A DNA stretch of 64,000 bases from Halobacteriales archaeon QS_4_70_19 (lineage in GTDB: Archaea; Halobacteriota; Halobacteria; Halobacteriales; Haloarculaceae). The notes beneath the pieces were generated by a model that saw nothing but the letters and a program-made list of their open reading frames with translations, was not told where the DNA came from and ran no database searches. The stretch lies in assembly GCA_003020985.1 (NCBI GenBank), contig PXRM01000003.1, forward strand, positions 1 through 64,000. Reading direction: 5' to 3'. Below are positions 25,872-33,754 of the stretch, piece by piece; within the stretch, counting starts at the first letter, position 1, and each line of letters begins with the position of its first letter. Made by a program: the position numbers and the translations under genes.

Positions 25872-25961
25872 ATGACGACGGACTCCCGTGCACCGCTGGC
25901 CCCGTCGCCCAGCGCCGGGACCCGTCACTTCGTCCCGCGACGACCGCGACCGGGCCGTTAG
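25872..25961 (+). CDS. Candidate Arg-rich leader peptide upstream of argG
   Basis: This is a 29-codon ORF with six Arg codons, four of them in the last seven residues (RRPRPGR at the end). A TATA-like box about 27 bases upstream would place its ATG at the very start of the transcript. The argG start follows 122 bases after its stop. Arg-rich leader peptides before arginine genes regulate by ribosome stalling in other organisms. Such control is not established in archaea, so the role is inferred. It may be a chance ORF. Confidence 0.35.
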   Translation: MTTDSRAPLAPSPSAGTRHFVPRRPRPGR

Positions 25962-26083
25962 GCCCGACTATTCTCACCTCCCTCGACGACCGCAACGCTC
26001 CCTGGCGACGCCGCCCGTGACCGGCCGCCGGTGGCGCCCGGGATATCGAACGACCCATCACACACCACACGCACTACACACCC

Positions 26084-27316
26084 ATGACACACGAGAAAGT
26101 CGCGCTCGCGTTCTCCGGCGGGCTCGACACCACCGTCTGCGTTCCGCTGCTGGAGGAGGAGTACGGCTACGACGAGGTCATCGGCGTCACCGTCGACGTC
26201 GGGCAACCGAGCGAGGAGTTCGACGAGGCCCACGAGACCACCGAGGCGCTCGGGCTGGACCACTACGTCGTCGACGCCCGGGAGGAGTTCGCGGCGCTCT
26301 GTCTGGACGCCGTCCGCGCGAACGCAACCTACCAGGGCTACCCCCTCGGGACGGCACTCGCCCGCCCGGTCATCGCCAAGGCCATCCTCTCCGTGGCGGA
26401 GGAGCACGACTGCACCGGCATCGCCCACGGCTGCACCGGGAAGGGCAACGACCAGCTCCGGTTCGAGGCCGTCTGGCGCGACTCGGACCTGGAGGTGGTC
26501 GCGCCGGTCCGCGAACTCGGCCTGACCCGCGAGTGGGAGCAGGAGTACGCCGCCGAGCGCGACCTGCCCGTCGAGGGCGGCGACGGCGGTGCCTACTCCA
26601 TCGACACGAACCTCTGGAGCCGCTCCGTCGAGGGGAGCGAACTGGAGGAACCGGGGTACGTCCCCGGGGAGGACATCTACGCCTGGACCTCGGCACCGAC
26701 CGGCGAGACCGAGGAGATCGAGATCGAGTTCGAGGAGGGCTACCCCGTCGGGCTGAACGGCGAGTCCGTCGACGCGGTCGAACTCATCGAGACGCTGAAC
26801 GACGTCGCCGGGAGCTACGGCGTCGGCCGCACGGACGTGATGGAGGACCGCATGCTCGGGCTGAAGGTGCGCGAGAACTACGAGCACCCGGCCGCGACGA
26901 CCCTGCTCAACGCCCACGAGGCGCTGGAGTCGCTCGTCCTCACCCAGGAGGAGCGCATGTTCAAGACCCGGATCGACCAGGAGTGGGCCGAGAAGGGCTA
27001 CCAGGGCCTCGTCGACGTTCCGCTCGTCCGCGCGCTGGAGGGCTTCATCGACGAGACCCAGGAGCGCGTCACCGGCACCGTCACCGTCCGCCTCGAGGGC
27101 GGGCAGGCGCGCCCGGTCGGGCGCACGAGCCCGTACGCGGTCTACTCCGCGGAGGCGGCCTCGTTCAACACGGCGGACGTCATCGGCGGCATCGAGCAGA
27201 AGGACGCCACCGGCGTCGCGAAGTACCACGGCTTCCAGGAGCGCCTCTCGAACGAGGTGGCCGAGGCCGCGAACGCCGGCCAGCCCCTCGCCGACGGGGG
27301 GCCCGACGACGAGTGA
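26084..27316 (+). CDS. argG: Argininosuccinate synthase
   Basis: ArgG joins citrulline and aspartate with ATP to give argininosuccinate. The 410-residue protein has the PP-loop LAFSGGLDTTVCVPLLEEEY and the citrulline/ATP motifs TYQGYPLGTALARPV and GIAHGCTGKGNDQLRFE. YSIDTNLWSRSVEGSELEEP is also typical of the family. It is the first structural gene of the arginine cluster. The argH start follows one base after its stop. It is preceded by a 122-base leader behind a short Arg-rich ORF. Confidence 0.97.
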   Translation: MTHEKVALAFSGGLDTTVCVPLLEEEYGYDEVIGVTVDVGQPSEEFDEAHETTEALGLDHYVVDAREEFAALCLDAVRANATYQGYPLGTALARPVIAKAILSVAEEHDCTGIAHGCTGKGNDQLRFEAVWRDSDLEVVAPVRELGLTREWEQEYAAERDLPVEGGDGGAYSIDTNLWSRSVEGSELEEPGYVPGEDIYAWTSAPTGETEEIEIEFEEGYPVGLNGESVDAVELIETLNDVAGSYGVGRTDVMEDRMLGLKVRENYEHPAATTLLNAHEALESLVLTQEERMFKTRIDQEWAEKGYQGLVDVPLVRALEGFIDETQERVTGTVTVRLEGGQARPVGRTSPYAVYSAEAASFNTADVIGGIEQKDATGVAKYHGFQERLSNEVAEAANAGQPLADGGPDDE

Positions 27317-27317
27317 G

Positions 27318-28907
27318 ATGACCGGGCGCGAGCACGAGGACGACCGCGGCGCGGGCGAGCCGGTCACCACCGACGGGACCGGTCACGCCCCGTCGGGCCT
27401 CCGCACCGACGGCGGTGAGGCCGGCGCGGCCGAACCTCGTCGGACGGCGGCCGACGGCGGCGAGGACGTCGTTCGCCGGGAGCGGTTCAGCGGCGGCCCC
27501 GCCCGCGGGTTCCTCTCCTCGCTCGCGCAGGACGAGCACATCTTCACCGCCGACCTGGCGGTCGACCGCGCGCACGTCGTGATGCTCGCCGAGCAGGGCA
27601 TCGTCGCGGCCGAGGAGGCCGGCGAGGTCCTCGGGGCGCTCGCCGACATCGAGCGGGCGGGCCACGGCACGCTCGACGGCGGCGAGGACGTCCACGCCGC
27701 CATCGAGACCGCGGTCATCGAGCGCGTCGGGCCCGTCGGCGGGAAGATGCACACCGCCCGCTCGCGCAACGACGAGGTGGCGACCTGCATCCGCTACCGC
27801 CTCCGCGAGGACCTGCTCGACGTCGTCGACGCGGTGCTCGCCGCCCGCGACGTGCTGCTGGACGCGATGGCGGCCGAGCGCGAGACGCTCGCGCCCGGCT
27901 ACACCCACCTCCAGTCCGCACAGCCCACGACCGTCGCGCACTGGCTGGCCTCCTACGAGGGGGCGCTGGCGCGGGACACCGAGCGGCTGCTGGACGCGTT
28001 CGACCGGACGAACCGGTCGCCGCTGGGTGCCGCCGCCTTCGGCGGGACGCCGTTCGACGTCGACCGCGAGCGGACCGCCGACCTGCTCGGGTTCGACGGC
28101 CTCGTCGAGAACAGCATGGACGCATCGTCCGCCCGGGACTTCCTGCTGGAGGCGACGGGCGCCCTGGCGACGCTCGCGACCCACTGCTCGGGGCTGGCCG
28201 AGGACCTCGTCCTCTTCGCGAACCGCTCGTTCGTCGAGCTGGACGACGACTACGCCTCCACCTCCTCCATCATGCCCCAGAAGAAGAACCCCGACACGCT
28301 GGAGCTGGTGCGGGCGGTCGCGGGTGACGCCGCCGGCGACCTGCAGGCCGTCCTGACGAGCCTGAAGGGGCTCCCCCGGGCGTACAACCGCGACCTCCAG
28401 CGCGTCCACCCCCACGCGTTCGACGCCGCCGACGCGGTGCTGGACGCGGTGGAGGTGGCCGCCGGGGCGGTCGCCACGGCCGAGTGGGAGGAGGATGCCC
28501 TCGCGGCGGCCGCGGGCGGGGGGTTCTCGACGGCGACGGGCGTCGCCGACCTGCTCGCCATGTCGGGCGTCCCGTTCCGGACGGCGCACGAACTCGTCGC
28601 GGCGGCCGCCGAACGTATGGACGACGGGGACGACGCGTACGACGCCGTCGAGCGGGCGGCCGCGGACGTGCTGGACTCGTCGCTCGCCGAATACGTCGAC
28701 CCCGACGAGGTGCGCCGGGCGCTGGCCCCGACCGAGAGCGTGGCGATGCGGGACTCCCGCGGCGGGCCCGCACCGGAGACGATGGCGACCCACCGAGAGC
28801 GTGCGCGCGAGTCGCTGGCGGCGGACCGCTCCGAACTGGCCGGGCGTCGCGAGACAGTGGACGAGGCGGCCGACCGCCTGTCGGCGGAGGTGGCCGACTA
28901 TGTCTGA
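27318..28907 (+). CDS. argH: Argininosuccinate lyase
   Basis: ArgH splits argininosuccinate into arginine and fumarate. The 529-residue protein has the fumarase/aspartase superfamily signature TSSIMPQKKNPDTLELVRA, plus HTARSRNDEVAT and YTHLQSAQPTTVAHW. The first 50 residues are a low-complexity Asp/Gly/Thr-rich extension before the conserved start VVRRERFSGGPARGFLSSLA. A later GTG at the VVRRERF position could be the real start. It overlaps no gene but is one base from argG, so the two are co-transcribed. Confidence 0.97.
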   Translation: MTGREHEDDRGAGEPVTTDGTGHAPSGLRTDGGEAGAAEPRRTAADGGEDVVRRERFSGGPARGFLSSLAQDEHIFTADLAVDRAHVVMLAEQGIVAAEEAGEVLGALADIERAGHGTLDGGEDVHAAIETAVIERVGPVGGKMHTARSRNDEVATCIRYRLREDLLDVVDAVLAARDVLLDAMAAERETLAPGYTHLQSAQPTTVAHWLASYEGALARDTERLLDAFDRTNRSPLGAAAFGGTPFDVDRERTADLLGFDGLVENSMDASSARDFLLEATGALATLATHCSGLAEDLVLFANRSFVELDDDYASTSSIMPQKKNPDTLELVRAVAGDAAGDLQAVLTSLKGLPRAYNRDLQRVHPHAFDAADAVLDAVEVAAGAVATAEWEEDALAAAAGGGFSTATGVADLLAMSGVPFRTAHELVAAAAERMDDGDDAYDAVERAAADVLDSSLAEYVDPDEVRRALAPTESVAMRDSRGGPAPETMATHRERARESLAADRSELAGRRETVDEAADRLSAEVADYV

Positions 28908-29093
28908 GCGACTGACCGGGACCCCGCGCCAAGGCGACGCCCGACGGCCGCGGGGCGACCCACGCGCGCCGCCACCGTCCCCGCCACGGGGACTGACAGA
29001 AATCTGACATCCGAATCCCGACCGCGGTTGCAGACGATCTGTGTGCCGTTAGCCAACGGTTCGTTTCTATAAACTATTCGACAAGTTCGACAT

Positions 29094-29100
29094 GCTTAAG
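29094..29100 (+). promoter_or_regulatory. TATA-like box of the argW-argX-argC unit
   Basis: GCTTAAG lies about 30 bases before the argW ATG, within a 220-base AT-richer gap after argH. A second candidate, TTTCTATAAAC, is 30 bases further upstream. The gap suggests a separate internal promoter inside the arginine cluster. Confidence 0.5.
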
Positions 29101-29127
29101 TGGTCGACGACGCGATATGAGGATACA

Positions 29128-29292
29128 ATGGTAGACTGTCCCGAGTGCGGGGCCGACGTGGACCTGCACGACGACCTCGAGGTCGGAGAGATCGTCGACT
29201 GTGCGACCTGCGGTGCCGAGCTCGAAGTGGTCGACGACGACCCCGTCGAGCTGGACACGGCACCCGAACTGGAAGAGGACTGGGGGGAGTAA
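29128..29292 (+). CDS. argW: Amino-group carrier protein (LysW/ArgW type)
   Basis: This 54-residue acidic zinc-finger protein matches LysW. Two Cys pairs (CPECGADVDL and CATCGAELEV) bind zinc, and the C-terminus is the conserved EDWGE whose terminal Glu carries the substrate. The growing ornithine intermediate is attached through its amino group, which blocks cyclisation. The gene order with argX, argC, argB, argD and argE, plus a complete DAP lysine operon elsewhere in the window, indicates that this carrier serves arginine. The longer upstream frame (from 29092) would overlap the promoter. Confidence 0.95.
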   Translation: MVDCPECGADVDLHDDLEVGEIVDCATCGAELEVVDDDPVELDTAPELEEDWGE

Positions 29293-29293
29293 G

Positions 29294-29440
29294 ATGACCG
29301 CACCCGGCGCGATTCGTGCCTCGCTGCTCGCGGCGCCGTCGCTCGCGGAGAGTGGCGGTCCCGTCCCGCAGTCCCGACGCGACCGCGCCGGGGGACCACA
29401 CCCACCAGCAGCGGGAGCCACCTGCGGGGGTGACTGCTGA
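29294..29440 (+). CDS. Candidate 48-residue ORF between argW and argX
   Basis: An ATG two bases after the argW stop opens a 48-codon frame rich in Ala, Pro, Gly and Arg (MTAPGAIRASLLAAPSLAES at the start, CGGDC at the end). Its TGA shares one base with the argX ATG (TGATG), a typical coupling arrangement. The composition is not acidic and I see no family, so it may simply be a spacer that keeps ribosomes moving into argX. Confidence 0.3.
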   Translation: MTAPGAIRASLLAAPSLAESGGPVPQSRRDRAGGPHPPAAGATCGGDC

Positions 29441-30309
29441 TGCAGGTCGGGATGCTCTACTCGCGTATCCGACGCGACGAGAAGCTGCTCCTCTCGGAGC
29501 TGCGCGACCGCGACCACGAGGTGACGAAGATCGACGTCCGCAAGGAGCACTTCGACGTCCACGGGATGCCCGAGTCGTTCGAGGGGTTAGACCTCGTGCT
29601 GGACCGGTGTCTCGCGACGAGCCGGTCGCGCTACGCCACGGAGTTCGTCGCCCACTGCGACGTGCCCGTGGTCAACGACCCGCGGACCGCCGCCATCTGT
29701 GCGGACAAGGCCCGCAACAGCCTCGTCCTCGAGGAGGCAGGCGTGCCCACCCCGCGGACGACCGTCGCGTTCACGAAGGAGTCCGCGCTGGAGGCCATCG
29801 AGAACTTCGGCTACCCCTGCGTGCTGAAGCCCGTCGTGGGCTCGTGGGGCCGGCTGATGGCGAAGATCGACTCCCGGAACGCCGCCGAGGCCATCCTGGA
29901 GCACAAGGAGACGCTCGGGCACTACGAGCACAAGGTGTTCTACATCCAGGAGTTCGTCGAGAAGCCCGGCCGCGACATGCGCGTGCTCGCCACGGACGGC
30001 GAGCCGGTCACGGCGATGGCCCGCTCCTCGGACCACTGGCTCACCAACGCCGCGAAGGGCGCCACCACGGAGCCCATCGAGGTGACCGACGAGATGCGCG
30101 ACCTCGTCGAGCGCGCCTCCGACGCGGTCGGTGGCGGCCTCCTCGGTGTCGACCTGATGGAGACCGGCGACGACTTCACCGTCCACGAGGTGAACCACAC
30201 GGTCGAGTTCAAGGCGCTCAACGAGGTCGCCGACGTGGACGTGCCGGGGACTGTCGTCGACTGGCTGGAGGAGAAGGCCGAGACGGAGCCGGCGGAGGCG
30301 ACCACATGA
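29440..30309 (+). CDS. argX: Glutamate--[ArgW/LysW] ligase, ATP-grasp
   Basis: The 289-residue protein is of the LysX/ArgX/RimK family and ligates the amino group of glutamate to the C-terminal Glu of ArgW. Features are MLYSRIRRDEKLLLSEL at the N-terminus, CADKARNSLVLEEAGVPTPR, the ATP-grasp loop KPVVGSWGRLMAKI and the metal site VDLMETGDDFTVHEVNHTVE. The start at 29440 overlaps the stop of the small ORF. Its own stop overlaps argC (ATGA). Preference for glutamate over aminoadipate is inferred from the pathway context. Confidence 0.93.
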   Translation: MQVGMLYSRIRRDEKLLLSELRDRDHEVTKIDVRKEHFDVHGMPESFEGLDLVLDRCLATSRSRYATEFVAHCDVPVVNDPRTAAICADKARNSLVLEEAGVPTPRTTVAFTKESALEAIENFGYPCVLKPVVGSWGRLMAKIDSRNAAEAILEHKETLGHYEHKVFYIQEFVEKPGRDMRVLATDGEPVTAMARSSDHWLTNAAKGATTEPIEVTDEMRDLVERASDAVGGGLLGVDLMETGDDFTVHEVNHTVEFKALNEVADVDVPGTVVDWLEEKAETEPAEATT

Positions 30310-31343
30310 CCACGACGGCGAGCGTCGTCGGCGGCACGGGGTTCACCGGCGGGGAACTGCTGCGCCTGCTCGACGGCCACCCCGAGTTCGAGATCGCCGA
30401 GGCGACCTCGCGCTCGGCGGCCAACAGGACCGTCGGCGGCGTCCACCCGAACCTGCGCCACCTCGACCTGCGGTTCTCCGAGCCCGGGGACCTGGAGTCG
30501 GTGGACGTGCTGTTCGCGTGCACGCCCCACGGCGTCTCGATGGGGCGGATCGACGGGTTCCGCGACGTCGCGGGCACCGTCGTCGATCTCTCGGCGGACT
30601 TCCGCCTGCCCGAGGTCTCGTACTACGACGAGTACTACGACGGCCACGAGCGCCCGGAGCTGCTCGACGAGGCCGAGTACGCCCTGCCGGAGCTGAACCG
30701 GGAGAACCTGCCCGGGGCCGACCTCGTCGCGGCCGGCGGCTGCAACGCCACCGCCAGCATCGTCGGCCTGCTCCCGCTGTTCGAGCACGGCGTCCTCGGC
30801 GGCGACGAGCAGCTCGTCATCGACGTCAAGGTCGGCTCCAGCGAGGGTGGCGCCGGCGGCGGCGCAGCATCCTCGCACGTCGAGCGCTCGGGCGTCGTCC
30901 GTCCGTACGCGCCCACGGGCCACCGCCACGAGGCCGAGATCGAGGCCTACCTCGGCACGAGCGTCTCCTTCACCGTCCACGCGGTGGACATGATTCGCGG
31001 CGCGAGCGCGACCTGCCACGTCTTCCCGGACGGCCCGGTCTCGAAGAGCGACCTCTGGGGCGCCTACCGGGGCCAGTACGAGGACGAGCCGTTCGTCCGG
31101 ATGGCCGCAGGCGGCGGTGGCGTCTACCGCTACCCGGAGCCGAAGGCGGTCGCGGGCTCGAACTTCGCGGAGGTCGGCTTCGAGGTCGACCCCGGGAACG
31201 GGCGGCTGGTCGTCTTCTCGGCCATCGACAACATGATGAAGGGCTCGGCGGGGCAGGCGGTCCACGCTGCCAACGTCGCGCTGGGCTTCGAGGAGACGGC
31301 GGGGCTGGAGGCGACGGGCTTTCACCCCGTCGGCGCACCGTAA
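30306..31343 (+). CDS. argC: [ArgW]-glutamyl-phosphate reductase
   Basis: ArgC/LysY-type reductase: NADPH reduces the carrier-bound acyl phosphate to the semialdehyde. The 345-residue protein has SVVGGTGFTGGELLRLLDGH as the Rossmann loop, the catalytic Cys in VAAGGCNATASIVGLLPL, and HRHEAEIEAYLG. I chose the ATG at 30306, which overlaps the argX stop by four bases; the longer open frame upstream is the argX mirror. About 100 bases after its stop a family B repeat separates it from argB. Confidence 0.95.
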   Translation: MTTTASVVGGTGFTGGELLRLLDGHPEFEIAEATSRSAANRTVGGVHPNLRHLDLRFSEPGDLESVDVLFACTPHGVSMGRIDGFRDVAGTVVDLSADFRLPEVSYYDEYYDGHERPELLDEAEYALPELNRENLPGADLVAAGGCNATASIVGLLPLFEHGVLGGDEQLVIDVKVGSSEGGAGGGAASSHVERSGVVRPYAPTGHRHEAEIEAYLGTSVSFTVHAVDMIRGASATCHVFPDGPVSKSDLWGAYRGQYEDEPFVRMAAGGGGVYRYPEPKAVAGSNFAEVGFEVDPGNGRLVVFSAIDNMMKGSAGQAVHAANVALGFEETAGLEATGFHPVGAP

Positions 31344-31436
31344 CGTACGCGAATTACGCGCGGAACAATTCGACAATAATGCAGATAAATGGCGCAAGCT
31401 GGATGTTTCCGATGAAAAAGCAGATCAACAGCTGTA

Positions 31437-31576
31437 GGAAGCCCCGGACCGCTCGACCGGCCGGGTCTCGCTGCGCTCCTCGGTCGTTCGCTTCGCTCAC
31501 TCCCTGCGGTGCTTGCGTCGGCCGGTCCGGGTCGAGCGGTCCGACCCTTCCAGTCCCGCCCGTACCTGCCGCACCG
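31437..31576 (+). repeat. Dispersed repeat, family B copy 1 (inside the arg cluster)
   Basis: This sequence holds the family B landmarks in order: GCCCCGGACCGCTCGACC, CTCGCTGCGCTCCTCG, CTGCGGTGCTTGCGTCG, GGGTCGAGCGGTCCG, and CCTTCCAGTCCCGCCC. Its ends are complementary (GGACCGCTCGACC against GGGTCGAGCGGTCC), so the whole unit can fold back. The same landmarks occur at 36832, 37272 (inverted) and 48021. It fills the gap between argC and argB, which elsewhere in the cluster are tightly packed. Confidence 0.75.
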
Positions 31577-31650
31577 AGCGGCGCACGAGCGGCTGGTTCC
31601 CCGAGCGACATCCCCCTCACGTCGGTGCGTGCTTCCGGGGGTGGGGCAGC

Positions 31651-32565
31651 GTGAGCGTCGACGACTACGAGCGCGTCGTCGTGAAGATCGGCGGCGCGAA
31701 GGCCGTCGAACCGGAGGGGGCGCTGGCCGACATCGCCGACCTCGTCGAGGGGTCGGCGCGGGGCGCCGACGACCGGTCGGGCGGGGAGCGGAGCGACCCG
31801 CGAGACGAGGGCGTCGAACTGGCCGTCGTCCACGGCGGCTCCACGGCGGTCGACGACTCGCTCGAACGGATGGGCATGGAGCCCGAGTACGTCGAGACGC
31901 CGGGCGGCGTCGTCGGCCGGTTCACCGACGAGGAGACCATCGACGTGTTCAAGATGGCCATGGCCGGCCTCGTCAACACGGACCTCGTGACGGGGCTGCG
32001 GAACGCCGGCGCCGACGCCGTCGGTCTCTCCGGAGTGGACGGGGGGCTGCTGACCGGCTCGCGGAAGTCCGCGGTCCGGGTGCTGGAGGACGGGAAGAGG
32101 AAGATCCGGCGGGGCGACCACTCGGGGACCATCGAGTCGGTCGACGCCGACCTGCTGGAGACCCTGCTCGCCGACGGCTACACGCCGGTCGCGTCGCCGC
32201 CGATGCTCGCCGACGAGGGGACCGCGGTAAACACGGACGCCGACCGCGCGAGCGCGGCCGTGGCGGGCGCACTCGGCGCCACGCTCGTCTCCCTGACGGA
32301 CGTGGCGGGCGTCTACCGGGACCCCGACGACCCGTCGACACTCCTCGAGCGGGTCGGGACGCCCGACGAGTACGAGACCCTGGAGGACGCCGCGGAGGGG
32401 TTCATGAGCCGGAAGGTGATGGCGGCGACCGAGGCGCTCGAGGGGGGCGCCCCGGAGGTCGTCATCGCCTCGGCCAACGCGGACCGCCCCGTCCGCGCGG
32501 CGCTGGAGGGCGGCGGCACGCACGTCCTGCGGGACGCGCTCCCCGCGACGGAGGACGACGGATGA
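31651..32565 (+). CDS. argB: [ArgW]-glutamate/aminoadipate kinase
   Basis: The 304-residue amino-acid kinase phosphorylates the side-chain carboxylate of the carrier-bound glutamate. Features are the N-terminal YERVVVKIGGAKAVEP phosphate loop, VHGGSTAVDDSLERMGMEP, GLVNTDLVTGLRNAGADAVG, and VNTDADRASAAVAGAL with the nucleotide site. I chose the GTG at 31651 (VSVDDYERVVVKIGG), since no ATG lies close and the upstream frame is repeat sequence. A loop at residues about 35-50 (SARGADDRSGGERSD) is a small acidic insert compared with LysZ proteins. Confidence 0.93.
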   Translation: MSVDDYERVVVKIGGAKAVEPEGALADIADLVEGSARGADDRSGGERSDPRDEGVELAVVHGGSTAVDDSLERMGMEPEYVETPGGVVGRFTDEETIDVFKMAMAGLVNTDLVTGLRNAGADAVGLSGVDGGLLTGSRKSAVRVLEDGKRKIRRGDHSGTIESVDADLLETLLADGYTPVASPPMLADEGTAVNTDADRASAAVAGALGATLVSLTDVAGVYRDPDDPSTLLERVGTPDEYETLEDAAEGFMSRKVMAATEALEGGAPEVVIASANADRPVRAALEGGGTHVLRDALPATEDDG

Positions 32566-32626
32566 CCGCCTCGCAGAACTGTCACGGACCGACAGGTTCG
32601 ATAGTGCACGACCGTACGACGTACGC

Positions 32627-33754
32627 ATGACTGGATTCGTCTTCTCCGAGAAGCCCATCCGCATCGAACGCGGGGAGGGCGTCCACCTCTACGACGCGAA
32701 CGGGACGGAGTACCTCGACTTCGGGGCCAGCTACGCCTGCACGCCGGTGGGCCACTGCCACCCCGAGGTGGTCGACGCCGCGACGAGCCGGCTGGAGGAG
32801 CTGATGTACGTCCAGGCGTCGTACCCGAACGACGCCCGGGACGCGCTGTACGGGGCGCTGGCGGACTGTGCCCCCGGCGACATCGACTACGTCTGGCTCT
32901 GCAACTCCGGGACGGAGGCCAACGAGGCCGCCCTGAAGTTCGCCCGGAGTGCCACGGGCGACCGGAAGGTCGTCGCGACCACGCGCGGTTTCCACGGCCG
33001 CACGATGGGCGCGCTCGCCGCCACCTGGAAGGACAAGTACAAGAAGCCGTTCGAGCCGCTGGCCGGCGGCGTCGAGTTCGTCGAGTACGGCGACGCCGAC
33101 GCGATGGCCGAGGCCGTCGACGACGAGACCGCGGCGGTCATCCTGGAACCGCTGCAGGGCGAGGGCGGCATCAACCCCGCCGACCCCTCGTACCTGCAGG
33201 CCGTCCGCGAGACCTCCGCCGAGCACGGGACCGCGATGATCATGGACGAGATCCAGACCGGGCTCGGCCGGACCGGCCACATGTGGGCCAGCGGGAAGCA
33301 CGAGGTCGTTCCCGACGTCCTGACGACGGCGAAGGGACTCGGCAGCGGCCTGCCGATCGGGGCGACACTCGTGAAGGAGTGGGTCGCGGAGAACGCCGGC
33401 GACCACGGCTCGACGTTCTCCGGCGGCCCGGTCGTTTCGGCCGCCGCGGGCGCCACGCTGGACGTGCTCCAGCGCGAGAACGTCCCCCGGCACGCCGCCG
33501 AGGTCGGCGACTACCTGATGAGGCAGGTTGAGGACCGGCTCGGCGACGAGGTGCGCGATGTCCGCGGCCACGGGCTGATGATCGGGATCGAGGTGAAGCG
33601 GGGGGCCAACCGCCTGCTCCGCGACCTCGCCATCGACCACCAGATCCTGGCGCTGCCCGCCGGCCGGACGGTCCTGCGGCTGCTCCCGCCGCTCACCATC
33701 GAGCGCGAGCACGCCGACGCGGTCGTCGACGCGCTGGAGGCGATCGTCGCGTGA
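32627..33754 (+). CDS. argD: [ArgW]-semialdehyde/ornithine aminotransferase
   Basis: The 375-residue class III PLP aminotransferase transfers the amino group from glutamate to the carrier-bound semialdehyde. Motifs are VGHCHPEVVDAATSRLEELM, CNSGTEANEAALKFARSATG, TRGFHGRTMGALAATWK and IMDEIQTGLGRTGHMWA, with the PLP Lys in TAKGLGSGLPIGA. The gap of 61 bases after argB may hold a weak promoter. The stop overlaps the argE GTG. Confidence 0.95.
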   Translation: MTGFVFSEKPIRIERGEGVHLYDANGTEYLDFGASYACTPVGHCHPEVVDAATSRLEELMYVQASYPNDARDALYGALADCAPGDIDYVWLCNSGTEANEAALKFARSATGDRKVVATTRGFHGRTMGALAATWKDKYKKPFEPLAGGVEFVEYGDADAMAEAVDDETAAVILEPLQGEGGINPADPSYLQAVRETSAEHGTAMIMDEIQTGLGRTGHMWASGKHEVVPDVLTTAKGLGSGLPIGATLVKEWVAENAGDHGSTFSGGPVVSAAAGATLDVLQRENVPRHAAEVGDYLMRQVEDRLGDEVRDVRGHGLMIGIEVKRGANRLLRDLAIDHQILALPAGRTVLRLLPPLTIEREHADAVVDALEAIVA

